A DNA stretch of 22,883 nucleotides from a virus. Position 1 is the stretch's first letter, and every line of letters begins with the position of its first letter. The translations under genes and the position numbers were made by a program. Positions 13,569-19,869 of this stretch are shown here, piece after piece. The notes under the pieces were generated by a model. The model had not been told where the DNA came from and did no database searches. It was given only the letters and a program-made list of their open reading frames with translations. The stretch is taken from the IMG/VR virus record IMGVR_UViG_3300028837_001956, positions 1-22,883 of that record. One strand, written 5' to 3'.

Positions 13569-13784
13569 TCAGCCTCTCATACCTAACACCATTTTCTCGG
13601 CATTTGCGATCCTCTCAAGCCGCGATTTGTCAAACCACTGCACCTCCATAGGTACCCCGTCTTTAAGCGTCCGGCAACAAAGCCCGTAACTGGTAGAGTC
13701 TGTTAAATATTCAGCCCGGCTTATTGCCACACCCTTAAACCCTGTCACCTTGTCTTGAAGCATCTCACCCAATTCAAACTTCAT
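13569..13784 (-). CDS. Small conserved phage protein (DKVTGFKG type)
   Basis: A 71-residue protein, MKFELGEMLQDKVTGFKGVA followed by ISRAEYLTDSTSYGLCCR. The segment QDKVTGFKG with a following AEYLTxxxxY resembles a small conserved protein type seen in many phage genomes, whose function I do not know. The strong AGGAGG 6 bases before ATG 13784 and the short 11-base gap to the large terminase show it belongs to the packaging operon. It probably folds as a small beta barrel (SH3-like), which is inference from the strand pattern. Confidence 0.75.
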   Translation of the reverse strand: MKFELGEMLQDKVTGFKGVAISRAEYLTDSTSYGLCCRTLKDGVPMEVQWFDKSRLERIANAEKMVLGMRG

Positions 13785-13801
13785 AACATTCCTCCTTTCT
13801 T

Positions 13802-13831
13802 TTCTTCGCGCCCTTCGCGCCTTTGCGGTTC
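13802..13831. repeat. Single arm of the GAACCGC repeat
   Basis: TTCTTCGCGCCCTTCGCGCC followed by TTTGCGGTTC equals the right arm of the long hairpin repeats, with no left partner. It lies between the small terminase and the 71-residue gene, next to GTTCGATGTTCGACGTTC-type words. Confidence 0.7.
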
Positions 13832-13856
13832 ATATTTTTTATTCGATGTTCGACGT

Positions 13857-14582
13857 TCATCCCTTTCTCCCAAACACCATCTCAAACTCCTCCAACTTCG
13901 ACAACGAATTCGCCACCCGTTCCAACTCCTTCTTCATGGCCGCCACAAAATCGGTCAACCGGGCCGGATCCCCGCCGGCTGCTTCGATCAGTTCCCTGGC
14001 GCAGGCCAGAAGCCCGTTCGATATCCCCGTAAAGATCGCGCTGGCATTATTGGCCCGCTCTAACTCGGAATCGGCTCGAAGTACATACTTTCCTTCAAGG
14101 ACATCCTGTTCAAATCTTTCTCGTGTGACCTTTAACGATAATCGCTGGTTCACTAATTTTGAACGTTCCTTCTGATCCGCCTCCAGCCCCCGCAGCGGGT
14201 CCCCCAGCAACTGCAATGTCTTTGAATACGCATCCGCGTCCCGCTTTAGGACCGACCCATCCTCCTGGACCCGGATCTGCTTATTCTTCCGATCAGCATA
14301 AATTTTGCTCTTCCCGATCTTGTATCCCTGACCCTTCAGGTACTTGACCGTCTCCAAGAGATTCTTAAACCGGCTATCCTCGGGAAAATACTTTGGCCAC
14401 AGTCTTTCGACCGCTTCATCCAAGGCTGCCCTGGCCGCGTCCAAATTCCGCTTCCGGGCTGCCGTGGCCTCGGATTCATACTGCTTCAGGTTATCCGCGG
14501 ACGCGTTCCGCAAGACCCGGATTTCTTCCGCATCCTCTACCCCGGCCTCGGCCTGAAGGCGCTCTATCCTATCTCCCTCCAT
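13857..14582 (-). CDS. Candidate terminase small subunit (Nu1-like DNA packaging protein)
   Basis: A 241-residue charged protein two genes upstream of the large terminase. Residues 1-60 form an Ala/Glu/Arg-rich coiled-coil-like helix. Residues about 70-110 (FKNLLETVKYLKGQGYKIGK, then IYADRKNKQIRVQEDGSVLK) look like the DNA-recognition winged helix of Nu1-type packaging proteins. The C-terminal 100 residues are again helical (RLSLKVTRERFEQDVLEGKY and so on), suiting oligomer formation and contact with the large subunit. I start at ATG 14582, with GGAG just upstream; a TTG one codon earlier is equally open. Lambda Nu1 is 181 residues. An alternative is a packaging accessory protein with another small subunit elsewhere. 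Confidence 0.7.
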   Translation of the reverse strand: MEGDRIERLQAEAGVEDAEEIRVLRNASADNLKQYESEATAARKRNLDAARAALDEAVERLWPKYFPEDSRFKNLLETVKYLKGQGYKIGKSKIYADRKNKQIRVQEDGSVLKRDADAYSKTLQLLGDPLRGLEADQKERSKLVNQRLSLKVTRERFEQDVLEGKYVLRADSELERANNASAIFTGISNGLLACARELIEAAGGDPARLTDFVAAMKKELERVANSLSKLEEFEMVFGRKG

Positions 14583-14637
14583 CAATCTCCATGCTCAACT
14601 TCCACACCCGTTTTTGGTTTTTCCATTTCTCTTTCCG

Positions 14638-14826
14638 TTATGCCCTCTTTTCTTTCCACCGGCCCGTAAGCGTTTCCGGTCCCTCAGGGGATGTTTGATT
14701 AAGATTATGATTAAGATCACGATTAAGAAAATAATCCCTGATCAACCCCACCAACCCCACCAAGCCCAACCCGGCCAAAAACCCGATAAACGCCCCGATC
14801 CCCAATGTCCCGTAAATTGACGCCAT
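14638..14826 (-). CDS. Small membrane protein with repeat-derived tail
   Basis: A 62-residue protein with one clear membrane segment (about 7-29, GIGAFIGFLAGLGLVGLVGL) and a polar tail. AAGGAGG lies 6 bases before ATG 14826, so it is well supported. The tail residues LNRDLNHNLNQTS come from tandem GATTAAGATTATGATTAAG-type DNA (about 14697-14727), another case of low-complexity sequence at a gene's 3' end. A small single-span protein here could be a holin or a membrane anchor, but no lysis gene lies nearby, so the role is open. Confidence 0.65.
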   Translation of the reverse strand: MASIYGTLGIGAFIGFLAGLGLVGLVGLIRDYFLNRDLNHNLNQTSPEGPETLTGRWKEKRA

Positions 14827-14853
14827 CTTTTCCTCCTTATCCAGTATCCAGCA

Positions 14854-16506
14854 TCAAGCATCCAAAATCTCATCCGGCACAACACCGGCCAGGTCAACGC
14901 CACTCTCCAAAAAGATCCGTTTCAATTCGTCTTTCTTGCAGTTCTTGAAATTCCCGCGCTTTTTCAACAGGGTCTCATAGAGAAAGGTCTGAGCGGCCTT
15001 CTGTTCAAAAACCTTGAAGTCCTCACCGATCTTCATGATCTCGGCTATCGTCTTTTTGTTCAGATACTCTTCCGTGATACGCCATTCCTTCTCCAGGGAT
15101 ATCCCCATATGATCCGCTATGGCCCGCCGGGCCTTTGCATCATACTGATCTTGCATTATCACTAAGACGGAGGCTTCCGCGAGTTCCTCCATGGCATCGA
15201 CGTCCTCCATACCGGACACTATCTCCCATATTTCAGTGTTTCTCATGTGGAACGAATAATAACTATCGTCAGTCTCCTTCACCCCTTTTCCGTGCTTGCG
15301 CCCGAACCACTCATGAAGATCCGTATTTGACTTTAAAAGCGAGAAGAGCAAAACCCGGGCCGATACCTTTCCCTGTAAACGTTCCGGCAATACCTGCTTA
15401 TAAAACTTTTCCCGGAAATACTCCCCATGCCAGGCCGGCGGCTTGCGAACAGTAGCGCCGGGATCCCCGGCATCAGAAGCGCTACCCGATTTCCCGGATG
15501 ATCTGAAACAGCTCTTGTCACCAATACACACCTTGTCGCTATTCACCCTGCCATCGAGGTAAAGCATTGTTATAAAAGAATCGCACTCCTTGCATTTTTT
15601 GAGGGTTTTATTGCTGTCACCATAAAACCTTTCATAGTCCTCCCACCTCACATCCCCTTCAAACCTGAAGCCATTGGTCCCGTAGCTTTTCCGGTACCTT
15701 GTTTTTTTCCAGTTAGCCGAAAGCCAATTATTCTGTTTCTGTTTAAAGCATTTCGGGTCCAGACAATGGGCGCCCTTAAGGTCCGTCAGTTCAAACAGGC
15801 TTTTCTGGATATCGCTGTTCTGCCGGCACGATGGGCACCCGGCCTTTTCACGGTTGAATTTGGCGGATTTCAACTCCGGCGCTTCACGATTAATGTCATC
15901 CTTTAATCGTCGAACAGAATACCCGCCCCGCCATTCAACTATCTTCCCCGTATATTCCTTAATTTCCTTTTTATCCTGCAACCTGGAAATCTGCTCCAGA
16001 TGCCCATATTTGAGATCTCCCTTTTCCCATGCCTTTAATGTCTTTTTGGGAAGGGAGAGCACCCCCACACGCCGGCGGATATATCGCGGGTTAATACCGG
16101 TCCGCTCCGCCAGATCGGGCAGAGCGTCCGCTCCCCGTTTGTCAAGATAGATCTTAAACCCCTCGGCTTCCTCCAATTCCGTGAGGTCCTCACGATGCAG
16201 GTTCTCGATGCACATCATGTCAAAGGCGTCCTCATCGGATAAGTCACGCACTAAGGCCGGGATCTTCTGGCCATTGAGGCCTCTGCCCGTCTGGGCCACG
16301 GCCATGCTTGCCCGGTACCGCCGCTCCCCTGCCACAATCTCCAGCACGTCTCCAAGTGGCCGCACCAGGATTGGTTCGATTACCCCCTTTTCCCGGATCG
16401 AGGCCACCAGTTCATCAAACTTGGCCCCTGAAAACCGCTTGCGCGGGTTTAGCGGGTTGGGCCGCAGCCTCTGCAGCGCTATCTCCTGATAAATTTCATT
16501 TTCCAT
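14854..16506 (-). CDS. ParB/Spo0J-like protein with C-terminal zinc-finger region
   Basis: A 550-residue protein with an N-terminal ParB/sulfiredoxin-fold domain: PNPLNPRKRF (17-26), LVASIREKGVIEPILVRP (33-50), the box EIVAGERRYRAS (56-67) and ENLHREDLTELEEAEGF (101-117). A helix-turn-helix follows (LPDLAERTGINPRYIRRRVG, about 129-148). The second half is not ParB-like: it carries Cys-x2-Cys groups (CPSC, CLDPKCF, CKEC) and helical regions. ParB domains bind CTP and act in DNA partition, and phage relatives can be nucleases or regulators, so a role in maintenance or gene control is possible. I chose ATG 16506, with AGGAGG 6 bases upstream. The gene precedes the packaging operon. Confidence 0.85.
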   Translation of the reverse strand: MENEIYQEIALQRLRPNPLNPRKRFSGAKFDELVASIREKGVIEPILVRPLGDVLEIVAGERRYRASMAVAQTGRGLNGQKIPALVRDLSDEDAFDMMCIENLHREDLTELEEAEGFKIYLDKRGADALPDLAERTGINPRYIRRRVGVLSLPKKTLKAWEKGDLKYGHLEQISRLQDKKEIKEYTGKIVEWRGGYSVRRLKDDINREAPELKSAKFNREKAGCPSCRQNSDIQKSLFELTDLKGAHCLDPKCFKQKQNNWLSANWKKTRYRKSYGTNGFRFEGDVRWEDYERFYGDSNKTLKKCKECDSFITMLYLDGRVNSDKVCIGDKSCFRSSGKSGSASDAGDPGATVRKPPAWHGEYFREKFYKQVLPERLQGKVSARVLLFSLLKSNTDLHEWFGRKHGKGVKETDDSYYSFHMRNTEIWEIVSGMEDVDAMEELAEASVLVIMQDQYDAKARRAIADHMGISLEKEWRITEEYLNKKTIAEIMKIGEDFKVFEQKAAQTFLYETLLKKRGNFKNCKKDELKRIFLESGVDLAGVVPDEILDA

Positions 16507-16527
16507 TCTCTTCCTCCTTACTTTCAT

Positions 16528-16706
16528 TAAGCTTTATTGTGTTCGCGTCGACATCAATTAAACTTAATTAAACCCATCAAAAATTTCCCCTTGAGCCTTA
16601 CGCCTTCATCATTCGTCACTCGGCTGTTCGTCGTTCGATTATTTCTTTTTAACAATCGAACAACAAACAATCGAACCCCGAATTCCGAACACCATCCTCC
16701 TTACGC
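16528..16706. repeat. Non-coding gap with GTTCGATT-type inverted repeats
   Basis: About 180 bases without a gene, between the 78-residue gene and the ParB-like gene. CGTTCGATT and AATCGAACA (about 16632-16664) pair into a hairpin, followed by another AATCGAAC. Words such as ACGCCTAACGCC complete the low-complexity filling. Confidence 0.6.
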
Positions 16707-16943
16707 CTAACGCCTAACGCCTCCCTCAAACATCCTTCCCTGCCTCACCCGGTTCACGGCCTGATCCCGGGCCGCCTGATACACCCCCTCAGCCACGGCC
16801 ACCGCATCGGCCATCACTTTCACATCCCGGCCCGGAAGACACACCAACCGGCCGCAATCCTTATCCCGCATGATCACCGCATCCTTGACGCAGAGGAGGA
16901 TATCCCCTCTCGGGATCATCCGGATATGGTTGTCAATCGTCAT
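16707..16943 (-). CDS. Small hypothetical protein
   Basis: A 78-residue protein (MTIDNHIRMIPRGDILLCVK..., GRLVCLPGRDVKVMADAVAV) with mixed strands and one helix; no family recognised. The start may be ATG 16943 or TTG 16946; AAGGAG lies 10 or 7 bases upstream respectively, so the TTG is a real option. It overlaps the preceding Cys-rich gene by 11 bases, which implies coupled translation, and shares its transcript with the primase and zinc-ribbon genes. The final residues come from repeat-like ACGCCTAACGCC DNA. Confidence 0.65.
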   Translation of the reverse strand: MTIDNHIRMIPRGDILLCVKDAVIMRDKDCGRLVCLPGRDVKVMADAVAVAEGVYQAARDQAVNRVRQGRMFEGGVRR

Positions 16944-17118
16944 CAAAATTCAACTCCTTCACGGGTTCACCACTGCTCGCGACCACGCAATCCATCGACT
17001 CACCCAGGGCCTCCGGGCACTGGCCCAAACAGGCAAGATCCCACGTATGCACATCCATATGATGGCAATCCAGCCCCAACGCCATACATTCATCCGCCCG
17101 GGTACAGATCACTTCCAT
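16933..17118 (-). CDS. Small cysteine-rich hypothetical protein
   Basis: A 61-residue acidic protein (MEVICTRADECMALGLDCHH..., ACLGQCPEALGESMDCV) with about six Cys and two His, spaced in a way that suits metal binding. No family recognised. Its ATG at 17118 lies 2 bases after the stop of the 54-residue zinc-ribbon gene, and its end overlaps the next gene by 11 bases, so the three small genes form a tightly packed unit. Starts at GTG 17127 or TTG 17124 would add two or three residues. Confidence 0.6.
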   Translation of the reverse strand: MEVICTRADECMALGLDCHHMDVHTWDLACLGQCPEALGESMDCVVASSGEPVKELNFDDD

Positions 17119-17120
17119 TT

Positions 17121-17285
17121 TCAACACGGCCTCATCACGGCTGCCCCACGCACCGTCTTGGTCCTAAGCGGAATGACCCACTCCTTCAGCCATCGCCACT
17201 CCGAGCGTTCCCCGCAGCGGGGACAATTCTCCCCCTCAAAAATCTCCTCGCAGTCAATACAAAACTTCGCCGTCTTCAACTCCAT
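17121..17285 (-). CDS. 54-residue zinc-ribbon protein
   Basis: A very short gene fills the space between the primase and the Cys-rich gene: ATG 17285 to TGA 17121, 54 residues. It reads MELKTAKFCIDCEEIFEGEN, then CPRCGERSEWRWLKEWVIPL and a basic end. Cys9-x2-Cys12 and Cys21-x2-Cys24 form a rubredoxin-like zinc ribbon, followed by a Trp-rich helix (WRWLKEWV). GGGGTGCAGG precedes the start. Its ends fit the neighbours exactly: the next ATG begins 2 bases after its stop. Small zinc ribbons of this type occur in phage replication and regulation modules; the exact role is unknown. Confidence 0.75.
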   Translation of the reverse strand: MELKTAKFCIDCEEIFEGENCPRCGERSEWRWLKEWVIPLRTKTVRGAAVMRPC

Positions 17286-17310
17286 CCTGCACCCCCTTTT
17301 TCAAAAATTT

Positions 17311-18447
17311 TCACCAATCATCCAAACGACCGCTTTCATCTTCCTTGTGAGGCGTATGAGCAAAAGGTGGATCTGATATTCGGGAAACGAACCATCCTCT
17401 CGGCAGCCCCGCCTGTATCCACTCCCTCAAATCCACCTTTTGCTCATACGCCTCACCCGGATCCTTCCCCACAGGCGCCGGCCACCGCTTGCACTGGGGG
17501 AGATTGCTCTCCCACCACTCGCCCTGGTCCCGGCCGGCGGCATCATAATCGAGGGCATTAAGTACGACCGCGGCCCCCTGCAGGCTGTGCCAGGTCCGCG
17601 CGTCCGGCTTCCTCGAGGCATTGCCGAGAGGGATCGGCGCGGCCAGGTCCCCGGCCTCATTTTCCAGCAGATGCGCGTCTAATTCAGATTCGACAATCAC
17701 GTATGCCCGGTGCCCCTCCCACCGGAGCATGCAGTCCATATTGGAGCCTGGTATCACGTAATACCGCGGGTCATCCTTCTCGCGCCGGATACGGATCCGC
17801 CAGATCTCTCCATCCCGGATCATAGGGATCACAATCCCTCGAGGAATCCACAACCGCTTTTTCTGCCCGTTATCTTTCAGCTCGGTCGGCAGGCCCCAGG
17901 CCTCCCTGGGGCGGAAGAGATCCTTCCCGTCCTTGCCAGAGTTCCACCCTAATCGGCCAACCTTCATAGCGTGCTCATTGATCCCCCGATCGATCAGCAT
18001 CTTCTTATGACCCTCATCCGCCTCCATCCTCATCAGAGCCATGTGTGCCCATTCAACCAAAGCCCCGGCCTTTTCCCGCCACAACTCCGGAGGCGGACCA
18101 TGCTCCGGATCAGGTTTCCATGCTTCCATGGTTCGCTCCTTTTTCACCCTGGGTCCTACATAGGGCCTGAATTCCTTTGTCTCTACTCCCAACCGGGCGC
18201 ACGCCTCCTTGTACCCTAACCCCTCAAAATCCCTCAAAAACTGGATCGCATCCCCGCTCTTGCCGCACCGCCTGCACCAGTAAGCCCCCTGGCCCTCATT
18301 TTCCTCAGGCCACACACAAAACCGGTCCGACTTCCCACCTTTCCCTCCATCACCGCACCCCGGGCATGCGGAGTGATATTCCCCGCCCTTCCTGGAAGAG
18401 ACCTTCCGCGGCTCATAGTATTTTCGTGTGAGATCAAGGACGTTCAT
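17311..18447 (-). CDS. DNA primase with CHC2-type zinc finger and Toprim domain
   Basis: A 378-residue phage primase. Zinc finger: Cys28, Cys31, Cys58 and Cys61 (CPGCG and WCRRCGKSGDAIQFL), which reads the DNA template. Toprim catalytic motifs: IVESELDA with Glu253 (251-258), LDYDAAG with Asp300/Asp302 (299-305), and KDPGEAY with Asp329 (328-334). It would make RNA primers for the helicase encoded upstream. It overlaps the ASCH gene by 14 bases and has no separate ribosome binding site, so it is probably coupled. The last 40 residues are unusual: the DNA for residues about 331-339 and 359-367 forms a perfect 26-bp inverted repeat, so the C-terminal 20 residues are probably not original. All catalytic motifs precede this region. 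Confidence 0.9.
   Translation of the reverse strand: MNVLDLTRKYYEPRKVSSRKGGEYHSACPGCGDGGKGGKSDRFCVWPEENEGQGAYWCRRCGKSGDAIQFLRDFEGLGYKEACARLGVETKEFRPYVGPRVKKERTMEAWKPDPEHGPPPELWREKAGALVEWAHMALMRMEADEGHKKMLIDRGINEHAMKVGRLGWNSGKDGKDLFRPREAWGLPTELKDNGQKKRLWIPRGIVIPMIRDGEIWRIRIRREKDDPRYYVIPGSNMDCMLRWEGHRAYVIVESELDAHLLENEAGDLAAPIPLGNASRKPDARTWHSLQGAAVVLNALDYDAAGRDQGEWWESNLPQCKRWPAPVGKDPGEAYEQKVDLREWIQAGLPRGWFVSRISDPPFAHTPHKEDESGRLDDW
17347..17456. repeat. Perfect 26-bp inverted repeat at the primase 3' end
   Basis: Arms 17347-17372 and 17431-17456 are exact reverse complements (core GAGGCGTATGAGCAAAAGG), separated by 58 bases. It lies within the primase coding sequence, 36 bases before its stop. 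Confidence 0.95.
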
Positions 18448-18880
18448 GAGTAAGGCTCAAGACGCAACGCGTAAGGCTCAAGGTTAATAGGATTTCATCC
18501 GACACATCAAAAAGCCGTTGTCTCCCCCGGAAAGGGATCGGATCAAATGTTTTCAGATTTTCGGTAATCCACATAAACCGCCCCGGTGTATAATCACCCA
18601 ATGCCCGCTCAATACCTTCAGGTCGGTTGTGCATTAAGATCCGTTTGCAGTCCACGAGATCCACCTTGCACAAAATTACACCACGAGGAAGATCAGGGGG
18701 CTGAAAGGCTATGCCATCAAATAAGGACTGAATAGTTATAGTGGGCCATCCGATAATTCTTTTTGCTGCATGAATGAGGAGTGGGCCACGATAGGATGTC
18801 GCCCAACACCGCGTTTCATTTCGCTTCCACCCTAAAGCCATCGCGGATGCCCATGGTTGCCATAATGAGATTGCTTTCAT
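18434..18880 (-). CDS. ASCH-domain protein
   Basis: A 148-residue ASCH protein: MKAISLWQPWASAMALGWKR followed by NETRCWATSYRGPLLIHAAK is the hallmark start of this family, with a later strand GVILCKVDLVDC (about 67-78). The fold is related to PUA domains. Members are known to bind RNA or modified bases, and some hydrolyse N4-acetylcytidine. The role in a phage may be handling of modified nucleosides or RNA. The start ATG 18880 overlaps the stop of the DUF1643 gene by 4 bases (ATGA), so the pair is co-translated. The last residues (LTLSLTRCVLSLTHE) come from a duplicated AAGGCTCAAG-type sequence just before the primase start. Confidence 0.88.
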   Translation of the reverse strand: MKAISLWQPWASAMALGWKRNETRCWATSYRGPLLIHAAKRIIGWPTITIQSLFDGIAFQPPDLPRGVILCKVDLVDCKRILMHNRPEGIERALGDYTPGRFMWITENLKTFDPIPFRGRQRLFDVSDEILLTLSLTRCVLSLTHERP

Positions 18881-19383
18881 GTATTCTCCCCTGACGATTC
18901 AGGCCTGTATGGCACCGGCTTTAAATCCTTCTTGAGATACAGCGGATGCCTGGGACAGCCCGCTCTTGTCAACGCCAAACATTGCGGCGCTTTTAGGAGG
19001 CGCATTACAGTAGCGGCCCGATCAAGGTGCTCTCCGCGGGTCCCCCATGCTGCAACTGTAACTTGCGCCTTACTGCTTGCACTGCGTATGTGAAAATCAT
19101 TCTCAGGTCCGATAGGATCATCAACGGTATAGAGTCGTTTTGGATCGGTGGAGCGATAGGCAAAAAGATTCAACATGATCAGCCCACTATAGCCCCAATC
19201 TTTCGCATATCTAATACACCGCCTGATTGTCGGATCGTCTTCCTGTTCATCTGCGGTCGATGGATTCAGGCCGACAAATGCGGCGTACCCGCCATCTTTG
19301 CTCCAGAATCGCCAGAGAGAATACCGATAAACTCTATCGGGTGAGAACTCTGCACCGCTTTCGATAAACAGATTTGTCTGCAT
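18877..19383 (-). CDS. DUF1643 family protein
   Basis: A 168-residue protein with the DUF1643 signature: YRYSLWRFW, FVGLNPSTADEQEDDPTIRR (about 37-56), a CIRYAKDWGYSGLIMLNLFA block (56-75) with YRSTDP after it, and VAAWGTRG (110-117). The family's function is not established. Its conserved N-P-S-T-A-D and W-G motifs suggest an enzyme or nucleotide-binding protein, and it often travels on phages and mobile elements. GGGGGAGG precedes ATG 19383; that site overlaps the last codons of the preceding tiny gene. It is joined to the ASCH gene by an ATGA overlap. Confidence 0.88.
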   Translation of the reverse strand: MQTNLFIESGAEFSPDRVYRYSLWRFWSKDGGYAAFVGLNPSTADEQEDDPTIRRCIRYAKDWGYSGLIMLNLFAYRSTDPKRLYTVDDPIGPENDFHIRSASSKAQVTVAAWGTRGEHLDRAATVMRLLKAPQCLALTRAGCPRHPLYLKKDLKPVPYRPESSGENT

Positions 19384-19385
19384 AT

Positions 19386-19547
19386 TTACCTCCCCCGATT
19401 TCTCCTCCGACTCGCCCGGGCCATCCGATTCCGGCTTTTCCGTTTCATCTTTTCCTTAGGGGTCAACTGCCTGCGGTCTGATCCCTAATTTGCTCCCTGC
19501 GGGAAAAAATACCGCCCTAAAATCCGCTTTATACTGAGAATATCCAT
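19386..19547 (-). pseudogene. Tiny basic-protein gene with an in-frame TAG
   Basis: A GGAGG lies 6 bases before ATG 19547 and opens a frame of 20 codons (MDILSIKRILGRYFFPQGAN) that meets TAG at 19485-19487. It then stays open in the same frame for 32 more codons (from GSDRRQLTPKEKMKRKSRNR to NRGR) and ends at TAA 19386, two bases before the next gene's start. The second part is strongly basic (Arg/Lys-rich) like a small nucleic-acid-binding tail. Options are an amber-inactivated gene, stop-codon readthrough, or two separate peptides (the second from ATG 19448). Part of the middle may be repeat-derived. Confidence 0.4.
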
Positions 19548-19869
19548 AAGTTTCCTCCACCCGAATCAATCGACAATCATCAATCAACAATCCCAAGGTC
19601 CACATGGTCCACGCTTTTTACAGCAATCGTCCATATTTATTTCTTTATATATATCAATACCTTACATTATCCTTTCTCATAATAAATGGACTATTGGACT
19701 ATGGTTACATAGAAAATGGCTTAAACATTCCTATAGGAATGACCGGGCTTTATATGGTGTATTTATGGTCTTATGGTCTCGCTGATGCTGTAAAGTGTTG
19801 ATATTAAAAAACAAAAGAGTGTGGACGGTTACAAAGACCAATGGATCTATAATCCGTGTGGTCCAGATT
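19548..19869. other. AT-rich non-coding interval, candidate origin or control region
   Basis: About 320 bases, visibly more AT-rich than the surroundings, with no supported gene. It contains two GGTCCAC copies nine bases apart (19597-19603, 19606-19612), tandem GGACTATT/GGACTATG (about 19688-19702), repeated TTATGGT words (about 19753-19779) and a perfect 16-bp palindrome. Its place immediately after the primase-helicase gene fits a replication origin or an early regulatory region; neither is proven. Confidence 0.45.
19726..19741. promoter_or_regulatory. Perfect 16-bp palindrome, possible operator
   Basis: CATTCCTATAGGAATG reads the same on both strands, centred in the AT-rich interval. Dimeric repressors bind such sites. 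No matching second copy was noticed in the window. Confidence 0.4.

Noticed and set aside
19604-19801. 65-codon plus-strand hydrophobic open frame
   Set aside because: AAGG precedes the ATG, but the frame is mostly AT-rich repeated words in a gene-free interval, and it would be the only plus-strand gene; not convincing.
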